Shown here in pieces: positions 55,216-63,521 of a DNA stretch of 64,000 nt (within the stretch, counting starts at the first letter, position 1; every line of letters starts with the position of its first letter). The translations under genes and the position numbers were made by a program. Below the pieces are notes generated by a model that saw nothing but the letters and a program-made list of their open reading frames with translations, did no database searches and had not been told where the DNA came from. This DNA comes from Mycolicibacterium sp. TY81 (GTDB lineage: Bacteria; Actinomycetota; Actinomycetes; Mycobacteriales; Mycobacteriaceae): assembly GCF_018326285.1 (NCBI RefSeq), contig NZ_AP023362.1, positions 2,356,001 through 2,420,000 on the forward strand. Direction: 5' to 3'.

Positions 55216-57147
55216 TCACCCGAAGGTGTAGTCCTCCGGGTCGGCGGTACGCGTCCACGTCCAGTAGTCGACCAGACGCCACGGGCTGAGCGTGTAGATG
55301 TCGCCGTCGGCGTTCTTGTAGAACGAGTGCCGGATGGACGGCTGCGACCACACCATGGTGCGCATCTCGGCCTGGCTGCGTTGCACCCAGTCGTCGAGCT
55401 TCTCGGGCCGCGGTTCCATCCACCGCCCGCGGCCGGCCAGCAGCAGGTCCAGACATTCTGCGATGTAACGCATCTGGCATTCCGAATGGAAGATCAGGCT
55501 GCCGCCACTGGCGAGATTGGTGCCGGGCCCGTACATGCAGAAGAAATTCGGGAAGCCCGGGACCGTGATGCCGAGATACGCGGTGGGCCGTTCACCCCAC
55601 TGCTCGGCCAGCACCCGGCCGTCACGCCCGATGATGGTCATGGGCCACAACACTTTTCCGGCGTGAAATCCGGTGGCGTACACGATGACGTCAGCCTGAT
55701 GGCGCTGGTCGTCGACCGTCACGACGGCGTCGCGTTCGATGCGCGCGATGGGCGTGCGGATGAGTTCGACGTGGTCCTGTGTGAGCGTCTGCAGCCAGCT
55801 TCCGTTGTCCTGCAACGTGCGTTTGCCCGTCGCCGGGTAGTCGGGGATGACCTTGGCCAGCAGGTCCGGGTTGTCACCGATCTGCCCTTTGATCCACTCG
55901 GTGAACATGATTCGGGTGACATCGTTGATCTCGCTCACCGCGCGTTGCTGGTCGGGATAGTCCGGGTCGACGCGCGCTGCGGCAAGACCCTTGTCGCAGC
56001 CGGGCCAGAACAGCAGGAACCGGTACCAGCGGCCGTAGAACGGCAGGTGCTTCAGCGCCCACTTGACGCCGTCGCCGACCCTGGCGTGATAGTTGGGGTT
56101 GGGGAACATCCATTGCGCGGTGCGCTGAAAGATGTTGAGCGAAGCGACTTTCCCGGCGATCGACGGCGCGATCTGAAAGCCGCTGGCACCGGCGCCGACC
56201 ATCGCGACATGCTTGCCGGTGAGGTCGACGTCGTGATCCCACTGCGCCGAGTGGAACGACGGGCCCTCGAATTCGTCGCGTCCCGAGATGGGCGGCAGAT
56301 ACGGACGGTTGAGCTGCCCGACGGCGCTGATGACGGCGCGCGCCGACACCGTCTCGGCCGACCCGTCCGCGGTGCGGAGGGCCACCTGCCATGTCGCGGT
56401 GGCCTCGTCCCATGTCGCGCCGGTGACCTCGGTCTCGAACCACACGTGCGGGCGGATGCCGTACTGGTCCAGGATGCGTTCGAAATACGCCTGCAGTTCG
56501 GGCTGTTCGGCGAAGAACTGCGTCCAGTGGTCGCTGGGTTCGAAGCTGTAGCAGTAGAAGTGGTTTCCGACATCGACACGGGCGCCGGGATAGCTGTTGT
56601 GCCACCAGGTGCCACCGACACCGGCGGCGCGTTCGATGATGGTGAACGGAATTCCGGCCTCTTTCAAGCGGATACCGGCGAGCAGTCCGGATTCGCCGCA
56701 GCCGATGACGACGACCGGAAAGTCCGCGGCCGATCCGGCGTCACGTCCGGCGGCGCCGGCGCGGACGTCCGTACCGTCGAGCTCCATCTCCTCCAGCACC
56801 ATCGGCACGTATTCGTCGGGGACCGGTTCGCAGACCAGCCACTCCATCATCTCCTTGAGCAGCTCGGCGCCGATCGGTTCCGGCTCGGGGCAGCCGCGGT
56901 CGCGGTAGTCGGTGATCACCTTCAGCGCCAGGGCACGCACCGCCGCTTTGTCGTCCTCGGACATGTAGCCCTGGACCTCGTTGAGGAACAGCCCGGCAGG
57001 GCGCAGGGCACCGCGGATCAGCTCCGGATCACCGGACATGTGCACCAGCGACAGCATCAGCGTGGGGATGCTGACGTCCAGCAGAGCGCGGGCGATGTCC
57101 TCATCGGAGGTCGTAAACGGTTGTCCTGCATGTGGGTTGCGCACCAC
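55216..57147 (-). CDS. Baeyer-Villiger monooxygenase, HAPMO type
   Basis: 643 residues from GTG 57147 (a second GTG follows at once). An N-terminal extension of about 140 residues is mostly helical. It is followed by FAD motif VVIGCGESGLLAGIRLKEAG (residues 146-165), the GGTWWHNSYPGARVD signature, the Baeyer-Villiger fingerprint FEGPSFHSAQWD, and a second dinucleotide motif VAMVGAGASGFQIAPS for NADPH. Length and extension match 4-hydroxyacetophenone monooxygenase (about 640 residues), so it probably inserts oxygen next to a ketone of an aromatic, sterol-derived or other compound. It is divergent from the CYP124 gene with 78 bp between start codons; they could share control. Confidence 0.9.
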   Translation of the reverse strand: MVRNPHAGQPFTTSDEDIARALLDVSIPTLMLSLVHMSGDPELIRGALRPAGLFLNEVQGYMSEDDKAAVRALALKVITDYRDRGCPEPEPIGAELLKEMMEWLVCEPVPDEYVPMVLEEMELDGTDVRAGAAGRDAGSAADFPVVVIGCGESGLLAGIRLKEAGIPFTIIERAAGVGGTWWHNSYPGARVDVGNHFYCYSFEPSDHWTQFFAEQPELQAYFERILDQYGIRPHVWFETEVTGATWDEATATWQVALRTADGSAETVSARAVISAVGQLNRPYLPPISGRDEFEGPSFHSAQWDHDVDLTGKHVAMVGAGASGFQIAPSIAGKVASLNIFQRTAQWMFPNPNYHARVGDGVKWALKHLPFYGRWYRFLLFWPGCDKGLAAARVDPDYPDQQRAVSEINDVTRIMFTEWIKGQIGDNPDLLAKVIPDYPATGKRTLQDNGSWLQTLTQDHVELIRTPIARIERDAVVTVDDQRHQADVIVYATGFHAGKVLWPMTIIGRDGRVLAEQWGERPTAYLGITVPGFPNFFCMYGPGTNLASGGSLIFHSECQMRYIAECLDLLLAGRGRWMEPRPEKLDDWVQRSQAEMRTMVWSQPSIRHSFYKNADGDIYTLSPWRLVDYWTWTRTADPEDYTFG

Positions 57148-57225
57148 AAGGAACTATCACGTCCGGTGGACAGTTCGCAGCCGATTCTCCCGCGGTGCGG
57201 TACGACCGGGCTTTACGCTCCGAGG

Positions 57226-58509
57226 ATGGCCATCGCGTTACTCGACAACGGCGCACCGCCGGCGGACCTCGCACTGTCCGACATCGACCTCGGTTCGGTC
57301 CGGTTCTGGGGCCGGAACGACGGGTTCCGGGACGGTGCGTTCGCCACGCTGCGGCGCGAGGCACCCATCGCCTTCCACGGCGAACTGGCCCAGGAGGGAT
57401 TTGAAACGGGCCCCGGCCACTGGGCCCTCACGCGCTACGACGACGTGTTCTTCGCCAGCCGCCACCCACACATCTTCAGCTCCGCCGACGGCATCACGAT
57501 CCCCGAGCAGACGCCGGAACTGGCCGAGTATTTCGGCTCGATGATCGTGATGGACGACCCGCGGCACACGCGGCTGCGGAACATCGTGCGCAGCGCGTTC
57601 ACCCCGAAAGTGGTGGCGCGGACGGAGGCCTCGGTGCGCAACCGGGCGCGGAGTCTGGTCGAGTCGATGATCGAGCGCCATCCCGACGGCCACGGCGACA
57701 TCGTGGCCGACCTGGCCGGTCCCCTGCCGCTGCAGATCATCTGCGACATGATGGGCATCCCGGAGCCGGATCACGAACGGATCTTCCACTGGACCAACAT
57801 CATTCTCGGCTTCGGCGATCCCGATCTGACCACCGATTACGAGGAGTTCTTCCGTTGCGCCATGGACATCGGCGGCTATGCCACCGCCTTGGCCGATGAC
57901 CGGCGCGTCAACCCCCACGACGACCTCACCACCGCCCTGGTGCAGGCCGAGGTCGACGGCGAACGACTCACCTCGAGCGAGGTGGCGTCGTTCTTCATCC
58001 TGCTGGTGGTCGCGGGGAACGAGACCACACGCAATGCGATCAGCCACGGGGTGCTGACGCTCAGCCGGTTCCCGGAGCAGCGGGACCAGTGGTGGTCCGA
58101 TTACGACGCGGTGGCACCCACGGCGGTCGAGGAGATCATCCGCTGGGCCTCCCCCGTCGTGTACATGCGCCGGACCCTGACGCAGGACTTCGAGCTGAGC
58201 GGCGTGAAAATGCAAGCCGGGCAGAAGGTTACGCTGTGGTACGGCTCGGCCAACCGGGACGAGGCGAAATTCGACCGCCCGTGGCTGTTCGACGTACACC
58301 GCAACCCCAATCCGCACCTGGGCTTCGGCGGCGGTGGCGCACACTTCTGCCTGGGCGCGAATCTGGCCCGTCGCGAGATCGCGGTGGCGTTCGAGGAGAT
58401 TCACCGCCGCGTCCCCGATCTGACGGCCACCGACGAGCCCGACCGGTTGTGGTCGCAGTTCATCCACGGCATCAAGCGCCTGCCGGTCAGCTGGACGCCC
58501 CCGCGCTGA
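57226..58509 (+). CDS. cyp124: cytochrome P450 CYP124-type methyl-branched lipid omega-hydroxylase
   Basis: 427 residues from ATG 57226. Signatures: I-helix VVAGNETTRNAISHGVLTLS, ExxR in EEIIRWASPVVYM, haem loop HLGFGGGGAHFCLGANLAR. The sequence closely tracks M. tuberculosis CYP124A1 (Rv2266), for instance LAEYFGSMIVMDDPRHTRLR and PLPLQIICDMMGIPEPDHER. CYP124 hydroxylates the omega end of methyl-branched fatty acids and isoprenoids and can also act on cholesterol-type side chains. It lies beside a Baeyer-Villiger monooxygenase, with no KstR box between them. The same frame is open far upstream, opposite the monooxygenase gene, but that part is not coding. Confidence 0.92.
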   Translation: MAIALLDNGAPPADLALSDIDLGSVRFWGRNDGFRDGAFATLRREAPIAFHGELAQEGFETGPGHWALTRYDDVFFASRHPHIFSSADGITIPEQTPELAEYFGSMIVMDDPRHTRLRNIVRSAFTPKVVARTEASVRNRARSLVESMIERHPDGHGDIVADLAGPLPLQIICDMMGIPEPDHERIFHWTNIILGFGDPDLTTDYEEFFRCAMDIGGYATALADDRRVNPHDDLTTALVQAEVDGERLTSSEVASFFILLVVAGNETTRNAISHGVLTLSRFPEQRDQWWSDYDAVAPTAVEEIIRWASPVVYMRRTLTQDFELSGVKMQAGQKVTLWYGSANRDEAKFDRPWLFDVHRNPNPHLGFGGGGAHFCLGANLARREIAVAFEEIHRRVPDLTATDEPDRLWSQFIHGIKRLPVSWTPPR

Positions 58510-58513
58510 CCGC

Positions 58514-58900
58514 TTACTGGACGATCAGGACACCGACCATCCCCGGGTGATACACACAGTAGTACGGGTAGCGGCCCGGCGTGGTGGGTGCGGTGAACGT
58601 CGCCTGCGCGTTGCCGCCGACCTTGACGTCGAACTGCCCCTTGACCTTTGACGTCACGGTATGCGCGACGTCGTCACTGTTGACGACGGTGATCTTTGCG
58701 CCGGGAGGCACGGTGAGCGGGTCGCCGAAGTTGAGCGCGGTGATGGTGATGGCCGGTCCCTGCACCGGGCCGGTCACCGGCACCGCGCTGGTCGTCGGAG
58801 TGCTGTTGGGCGCCGGGACCGGAGCCGAACAGGCGGCGGTCACCGCGGTGGCGAGTGCCGCCGCAACCACGAGCACCGCCGGGACGCGCGTCGTCGTCAT
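58514..58900 (-). CDS. plastocyanin/azurin-like cupredoxin lipoprotein
   Basis: 128 residues from ATG 58900. A signal with lipobox-like TAACS (VVAAALATAVTAACSAP) precedes a Pro/Thr linker and a cupredoxin fold. The type I copper ligands are all present: His in SDDVAHTVTS, and Cys, His and Met in PYYCVYHPGMVGVLIV. It would carry electrons or bind copper on the outer face of the membrane. Its ATG overlaps the stop of the dienelactone hydrolase gene (ATGA at 58897-58900), so translation is coupled. A role as electron carrier for the neighbouring exported enzyme is only a guess. Confidence 0.88.
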   Translation of the reverse strand: MTTTRVPAVLVVAAALATAVTAACSAPVPAPNSTPTTSAVPVTGPVQGPAITITALNFGDPLTVPPGAKITVVNSDDVAHTVTSKVKGQFDVKVGGNAQATFTAPTTPGRYPYYCVYHPGMVGVLIVQ

Positions 58901-59808
58901 GCCAGGTACCTCTGCAGCCAGGACTGCGTCTGCGCCCAGGCGTCGGCGGCCGCGGTGGGGTTGTACCGCTGGCCCGAGTCGTTGAAGAACGCATGATCGG
59001 CGTCGGGCTCCACGACGATCTGATGAACCATGCCGGCCTGCTCGAGCGCGGCTGCCGCCGCGTCCTTGCTCGCCGTCACGCGCGCGTCCTTGGCGCCGTA
59101 AAAGGCCAGCACCGCAGCTTGTTTCGAGCCGGCGAAGTCGTGCGGGTCGGGCAGCGGACCGTAGAACGGCAACGCCGCCGAGAGCCTCGGCTCGCCGGCG
59201 GCCAGGAGCTGCCACGTGAGCCCACCGCCGAAGCAGAATCCGAGCACCGCGAGTTTCCCGCCGGGCGTCCGCCGCTGCAGTTCGTCGAGCCCGGACCGCA
59301 GGTCGGCGACGAACTGGTCGGGCGGAATCTTGCCCAGCGCCGCGGTGGCCTCGGCCGGATCGGCGAAGGCCGCGGTGCCGCCCTGCGCCGACAACAGGTC
59401 GATGCCCAGCGCCGAGTACCCGATACCGCCGAGGCGGCCGACGACCGACCGCACCCAATCGTTCAGGCCTTTGTTCTCGTGGATCACCAGGACGCCGCCG
59501 CGTGGCTGGGCGGCCGCGGCCCACGATCCCTGCAGCTTGCCGTCGGCCCAGGTGATGGGCGCGGGCTGGACGGCGTTCTCCATACCGGGCGGTGGGCCGG
59601 GCTCGGTCGACGGCTTGCCCGACGTCGGGCTCGACGTGGTGGCCGCAGTGGTGCCTCGATTCTCACCGCAGGCCGCGATCAGCGCACTGGCGGCCGCAGT
59701 ACCCACGCCCAGGAGCGCGAGCCTGCGCAGCGCCTCACGACGGGACAGCAATCCGTCGACGTGGTCGGTGGCGATTTCCTCGGCGATGTACCGCTGCAAG
59801 GGGGTCAC
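58897..59808 (-). CDS. exported dienelactone-hydrolase-family protein (Tat-type lipoprotein)
   Basis: 303 residues. The N-terminus has a twin-arginine motif and hydrophobic core (SRREALRRLALLGVG, then TAAASALIAACGEN) with lipobox IAAC, so it is probably a Tat-exported lipoprotein. The hydrolase fold has the dienelactone-type Cys nucleophile in LGFCFGGGLTWQL, with VLVIHENKGLNDWVRSV, an Asp in YGAKDARVTAS and His in PDADHAFFND. It would hydrolyse an ester or lactone outside the membrane. It is translationally coupled to the downstream cupredoxin gene. Confidence 0.88.
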   Translation of the reverse strand: MTPLQRYIAEEIATDHVDGLLSRREALRRLALLGVGTAAASALIAACGENRGTTAATTSSPTSGKPSTEPGPPPGMENAVQPAPITWADGKLQGSWAAAAQPRGGVLVIHENKGLNDWVRSVVGRLGGIGYSALGIDLLSAQGGTAAFADPAEATAALGKIPPDQFVADLRSGLDELQRRTPGGKLAVLGFCFGGGLTWQLLAAGEPRLSAALPFYGPLPDPHDFAGSKQAAVLAFYGAKDARVTASKDAAAAALEQAGMVHQIVVEPDADHAFFNDSGQRYNPTAAADAWAQTQSWLQRYLA

Positions 59809-59872
59809 CCGAGCCAGTATCCGCCCTGATCCTGAGCGACGTCACAAGGTTTCCCCAGGACGAGTAGACATT

Positions 59873-59892
59873 TTCTAGAAAGTGTTCACTTT
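59873..59892. promoter_or_regulatory. palindromic operator candidate before the amidohydrolase
   Basis: TTCTAGAA (59873-59880) overlaps AAAGTG-TT-CACTTT (59879-59892), two nested perfect palindromes. The 14-mer TAGAAAGTGTTCAC within it resembles, but does not match, a KstR box. Downstream are TTGACA (59897-59902) and TATAGT (59924-59929), spaced 21 nt, just before GTG 59933. Confidence 0.5.
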
Positions 59893-59932
59893 TTCATTGA
59901 CATGGGCCTGACCGGCACGCTTCTATAGTTAG

Positions 59933-61732
59933 GTGACCTCTGCAACGACGTTCGACACGATCATCCGCAATGGCCGTTGGTTCGACGGAACCGGCGCGCC
60001 TTCCGCGGTCCGGGACATCGGAATCCGCGCTGGACACGTCGTGGCGATCGGCGTGGACCTCGACGACACCGGATGCCCGAACGTCGTCGATGCCACCGGC
60101 AAATGGGTGACGCCGGGCCTGCTGGACATCCACACGCACTACGACGTCGAGGTACTGGCCGGCCCCGGCCTGGCCGAGTCGCTGCGGCACGGCGTGACCA
60201 CCGTGATGCTCGGCTCCTGCTCGCTGTCCACGGTGCATGTCGGCGGCGAAGACGCCGGTGACCTGTTCGGCCGGGTGGAGGCCATCCCGCGCGACCACGT
60301 CATCACCGCCGTCGACGAGAACAAGACCTGGGACACCGCAGAGGGTTACATCAACGCACTCGAGGACCGGCCGCTGGGACCGAACGTGGCCGCGTTCATC
60401 GGCCACTCCGACATGCGCACCGCCGTCATGGGCCTGGACCGCGCCACCCGCAAGGACGTCCGGCCCACCCGCGGCGAGCAGGCCGAGATGGAACAGATGC
60501 TCGCGGCCGCACTGCAGGCCGGGTTCGTCGGAATGTCCTCGCAGCAGCTGCTTTTCGACAAGATCGACGGTGACACCTGCCGGTCGCGCACCCTGCCGTC
60601 CACCTACGCCAAGGCCCGCGAGCTCCGCCGGCTCAAGACGCAGCTGCGCCGCTCGGGCCGCATCCTGCAGTCAGGCCCGGACCTGCAGAACCCGCTGAAC
60701 CTGGTGTCGCAGTTGGCCCAGTCGCTCGGCCTGTTCCGCGAGAACCTCAAGACGAGCCTGCTGTCGGCCGCCGACATCAAGGCCAACCCGTACGCCATCA
60801 CCATCATGGGACCGGTCGCCAGGCTGGTGAACAAGCTCGGCGGCAACTTCCGGTGGCAGCACCTGCCCGTACCGTTCGAGGTGTACGCCGACGGTATCGA
60901 CCTCGTGGTGTTCGAGGAATTCGGTTCGGGCGCAGCGGCTCTGCACCTGCGCGACGAGGTCGAGCGCAACGACCTCATGCGCAATGACGAGTACCGCCGC
61001 GAGTTCCGCAAGGACTACGAGAACAAGTTCGGCGTACGGGTGTGGCACCGCGACTTCTTCGACGCCGAGATCGTCGGCTGCCCCGACGAGTCCCTCATCG
61101 GCAAGACCTTCGGTCAGGTCGGCGTCGACCGCGGGCTGCATCCGGTGGACGCCTTCCTCGACCTGGTACTCGAATACGGCCGCGATGTCCGTTGGCGCAC
61201 GACGATTTCCAACCACCGCCCCGAGGTGCTCAAGAAACTGGCGCGCGACCCCGGCATCCAGCTCGGTTTCTCCGACGCCGGTGCGCACCTGCGGAACATG
61301 GCTTTCTACAACATGGGCCTGCGCCTGCTGCGGCACGTGCGCGACGCCGAGCGCGCCGGTACGCCCTTCCTGACCGTCGAGCAGGCCGTGCACCGGCTGA
61401 CCGGCGAACTCGCCGACTGGTACCGCCTGGACGCCGGACATCTGCGCGTCGGTGACCGCGCCGACCTCGTCGTCATCGACCCGGAGCGGCTGGACGATGC
61501 GCTCGACGCCTACGCCGAGGAGCCCGTGGCGCAGTACGGCGGACTGTCCCGCATGGTCAACCGCAACGACGCCACCGTCGCCGCGGTGTTCGTCGGTGGC
61601 CAGCAGGTCGTCCGCAACGGGGTGCCGACCGATCTCGTCGGCACCACCCGCACCGGCCGCTTCCTACGGTTCGCCCGTCAGACCCCCGCCCTGCCCGTCG
61701 CCAAGGAAGGTGAGTTCGCCAGTGTCGGTTGA
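59933..61732 (+). CDS. amidohydrolase, D-aminoacylase-like
   Basis: 599 residues from GTG 59933. Amidohydrolase metal ligands: HxH in GLLDIHTHYDVEV, later His in FIGHSDMRTAV and ISNHRPEVLKK, and the Asp in LGFSDAGAHLRNMAF. The N-terminal strand TIIRNGRWFDGTGAPSAVRD and C-terminal HLRVGDRADLVVIDPERLDD are the split beta-sandwich of N-acyl-D-amino-acid deacylase-type enzymes. It hydrolyses an amide or cyclic amide in the cytosol; the true substrate is unknown. The next gene starts 11 bp before its stop, so the two form an operon. The short leader and the palindrome at 59873 suggest a dedicated regulator. Confidence 0.88.
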   Translation: MTSATTFDTIIRNGRWFDGTGAPSAVRDIGIRAGHVVAIGVDLDDTGCPNVVDATGKWVTPGLLDIHTHYDVEVLAGPGLAESLRHGVTTVMLGSCSLSTVHVGGEDAGDLFGRVEAIPRDHVITAVDENKTWDTAEGYINALEDRPLGPNVAAFIGHSDMRTAVMGLDRATRKDVRPTRGEQAEMEQMLAAALQAGFVGMSSQQLLFDKIDGDTCRSRTLPSTYAKARELRRLKTQLRRSGRILQSGPDLQNPLNLVSQLAQSLGLFRENLKTSLLSAADIKANPYAITIMGPVARLVNKLGGNFRWQHLPVPFEVYADGIDLVVFEEFGSGAAALHLRDEVERNDLMRNDEYRREFRKDYENKFGVRVWHRDFFDAEIVGCPDESLIGKTFGQVGVDRGLHPVDAFLDLVLEYGRDVRWRTTISNHRPEVLKKLARDPGIQLGFSDAGAHLRNMAFYNMGLRLLRHVRDAERAGTPFLTVEQAVHRLTGELADWYRLDAGHLRVGDRADLVVIDPERLDDALDAYAEEPVAQYGGLSRMVNRNDATVAAVFVGGQQVVRNGVPTDLVGTTRTGRFLRFARQTPALPVAKEGEFASVG

Positions 61733-62165
61733 GGATACGGTCCACGGATTGTGGCAGGCGCTGTCGGCGCGGGACTGGGAGCGACTGAAGGATTTTGTGT
61801 CCGACGACTGCATCTACCTGGACATGCCGGTCGGCCCGGCCGCCGCCGCGCGCGGGCCCGAGGACATCGTCAAGCGGCTCAAGATCGGCCTGGAGCCGCT
61901 GGCATCGTATGAGAACTTCGACGGCCTGCTGCTGACCAACGGCGCCGATGCCATGTACGAGCATCACGAGGAATGGCATTGGGAGACCGGCGAATCCGCG
62001 ATCCTCAAGTTCGTCACCGTGCACCGCGTCGAGAACGGCAAGGTGACGCTGTGGAAGGACTACTGGGACATGGGCGCGCTGTCGAACTTCGCGCCGCCGT
62101 CCTGGCTGGAGAATTTCGCGACCGCTGACATGTCGTGGATCTTCGACGCGACCGGACTGGTCTAG
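61722..62165 (+). CDS. limonene-1,2-epoxide-hydrolase-fold (SnoaL-like) protein
   Basis: 147 residues from GTG 61722, which has an AAGGAAGG purine tract upstream and overlaps the amidohydrolase stop by 11 bp. The NTF2/SnoaL-like fold is visible in VEDTVHGLWQALSARDWERL and VTVHRVENGKVTLWKDYWDM, the latter matching the C-terminal strand of limonene-1,2-epoxide hydrolases. The Arg-Asp pair that, with a second Asp, activates water in those enzymes is not evident (the aligned region reads EHHEEWHWET), while the late Asp in KDYWD is kept. It may be a binding or isomerase-type member. It is coupled to the amidohydrolase. Confidence 0.8.
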   Translation: MSVEDTVHGLWQALSARDWERLKDFVSDDCIYLDMPVGPAAAARGPEDIVKRLKIGLEPLASYENFDGLLLTNGADAMYEHHEEWHWETGESAILKFVTVHRVENGKVTLWKDYWDMGALSNFAPPSWLENFATADMSWIFDATGLV

Positions 62166-62172
62166 ACCCCTC

Positions 62173-62655
62173 TCAGAGGGTGATCTTGCAGGCCTGACCG
62201 ATGTCGAGGGTCCGCAGCATGCGGCCCATGCCGAGCCACATGGCGCACGAGAGCGCCAGGTCGGTCATCAGCTCGTCGCTGAAATGCTCTGCGGCACGGG
62301 CCCAGAAGTCTTCGTCGTCGCGCAGCCCAGTGTGGTCGGAAGCGAAACGGTAGGCGAACTCGGCGGCGATGCGCTCCTGTTCGGAGTAGCCGGGCCAGGT
62401 CTGCCACACGCCGGCGTGGTTGTAGAGGTCTTCGTCGACGCCCTCCGCCTCGGCTGCCGAATCGCGGGTGTTCTGGCACACCACGCACTCGTTGTCGAGG
62501 GCGATCACCACGCGGGCCAGTTCACGTACACGCAGCGGCAGGCGGCCCTTGGTGTAGACGGCGTTGGTGAAACCGGCCATGGCCGTGCCGATGTCGGGTG
62601 ACTTGACCACCCAGGCGGTTACGTCTTCGTCGGTGAAATCTCCGATTCGGCTCAC
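62173..62655 (-). CDS. carboxymuconolactone-decarboxylase/AhpD-family protein
   Basis: 160 residues from GTG 62655 (VSRIGDFTDEDVTAW). A start at 62685 would place the first codons inside a KstR operator, so the shorter form is preferred. The AhpD-type redox motif is DNECVVCQNTRDSA (CxxC) with a following His-containing helix (LYNHAGVWQTWPGY). It may act as an alkyl-hydroperoxide-reducing or peroxidase-like protein, or as a decarboxylase-fold enzyme in sterol breakdown. It is convergent with the SnoaL-like gene (7 bp between stops). Its promoter has a perfect KstR box. Confidence 0.88.
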   Translation of the reverse strand: MSRIGDFTDEDVTAWVVKSPDIGTAMAGFTNAVYTKGRLPLRVRELARVVIALDNECVVCQNTRDSAAEAEGVDEDLYNHAGVWQTWPGYSEQERIAAEFAYRFASDHTGLRDDEDFWARAAEHFSDELMTDLALSCAMWLGMGRMLRTLDIGQACKITL

Positions 62656-62677
62656 TTTTCGCACGCTACGCCAAAAC

Positions 62678-62691
62678 TGAAACAAGTTCTA
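62678..62691 (-). promoter_or_regulatory. KstR operator of the AhpD-like gene
   Basis: TGAAACAAGTTCTA on the plus strand (TAGAACTTGTTTCA on the minus strand), a perfect TnnAACnnGTTnnA. The minus-strand context TAGAAC-N2-GTTTCAGTTTTG repeats the one before the nitronate monooxygenase gene (43052-43070). Confidence 0.85.
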
Positions 62692-62724
62692 GTTTTTCGG
62701 CGGACAAATTCCCGGCGTACGACA

Positions 62725-62752
62725 ACGGCCCCGCCCCGAAGGGCGAGGCCGT
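62725..62752 (-). terminator. hairpin terminator of bfrA
   Basis: ACGGCCCCGCCC (62725-62736) and GGGCGAGGCCGT (62741-62752) pair at 11 of 12 positions around CGAA. It is 16 bp after the bfrA stop. No long T-run follows, as is usual for mycobacterial terminators. Confidence 0.65.
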
Positions 62753-62768
62753 GTTCGACCGGGACCGC

Positions 62769-63248
62769 CTATGACGGCGGGCGCGACACGCACTGTGCCG
62801 CGTAGAGCTGCCCGCCGAGCTTGTCCATGAGCTCCAGCTGCGTCTCCAGATAGTCGATGTGACCTTCCTCGTCTGCGAGGATGGCCTCGAAGATGTTCGC
62901 GCTCGTGGCATCACCCTTCTCGCGGCACATGATGATGCCCGGCTTCAGGCGGGTGACCACCTCGTACTCGATGGCCAGGTCGGCCTCGAACTGCTCGCGC
63001 AAGGTCTGCCCGATCCGCAGCGAGAACAGCCGCTGGTAATTGGGGAGGCCGTCCAGCAACAGGATGCGATCGGTGAGGGTTTCCGCATGGCGCATTTCCT
63101 CGAACGATTCTTCACGCGTGTGCTTCGCCAATTCCGTGAAGCCCCAGTTGTCCTGCATCTTCGAATGCAAGAAGTATTGATTGATCGCAGTGAGTTCACT
63201 CGTCAATTGCTCGTTGAGCAGTTTGAGGATCTCGGGGTCGCCTTGCAT
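62769..63248 (-). CDS. bfrA: bacterioferritin BfrA
   Basis: 159 residues from ATG 63248 (MQGDPEILKLLNEQLTSELT), with AAAGGAG upstream. The haem-ligating Met52 and ferroxidase residues Glu18, Glu51 and His54 (FEEMRHAETLTDR) are present, as is a later DEEGHIDYLETQLELMDKLG with the second metal pair. It stores iron as ferric mineral in a 24-mer in the cytosol. The sequence is close to M. tuberculosis BfrA (Rv1876), which IdeR activates under high iron. An IdeR-like box at 63452 is about 200 bp upstream, on the far side of the intergenic region. A hairpin terminator follows. Confidence 0.95.
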   Translation of the reverse strand: MQGDPEILKLLNEQLTSELTAINQYFLHSKMQDNWGFTELAKHTREESFEEMRHAETLTDRILLLDGLPNYQRLFSLRIGQTLREQFEADLAIEYEVVTRLKPGIIMCREKGDATSANIFEAILADEEGHIDYLETQLELMDKLGGQLYAAQCVSRPPS

Positions 63249-63451
63249 TTCGGCTCCTTTAAAACACCATCGGGCTGGGTCAAGTGTCACTGGCGCGGAA
63301 CAACAACGTGCCTGTTCCAAACCTAGTCGAGTGACCCTTTGTCGGCGACCGGTTCGGCGGGTGTTTCGCCCCCCCGATTCGATCCCGAATCCCCGGTATC
63401 CAGATCCACGACTCCACTGCTGGCCAGCAGCTATGGACTGGCTGCCCTAAG

Positions 63452-63470
63452 TAAGGTTAGACTGCACTAA
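63452..63470. promoter_or_regulatory. IdeR iron-box-like sequence
   Basis: TAAGGTTAGACTGCACTAA agrees with the IdeR consensus TTAGGTTAGGCTAACCTAA at 14 of 19 positions. It lies in the 273-bp spacer between divergent bfrA and the gene at 63522, 52 bp before the latter. Confidence 0.45.
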
Positions 63471-63521
63471 CCCCCGCGGCGCCCGTCCGCGGACCCGAGC
63501 GACCCGGAATGGCAGGAGCCG

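Noticed and set aside
55327..57225. Long open frame in phase with and upstream of cyp124, which would give a 1060-residue protein
   Set aside because: The upstream part is exactly antisense to the Baeyer-Villiger monooxygenase gene, has no domain, and ATG 57226 begins at the known CYP124 N-terminus.
62656..62685. ATG start for the AhpD-like gene
   Set aside because: The first codons would overlap the KstR operator; GTG 62655 starts at the first conserved residues.
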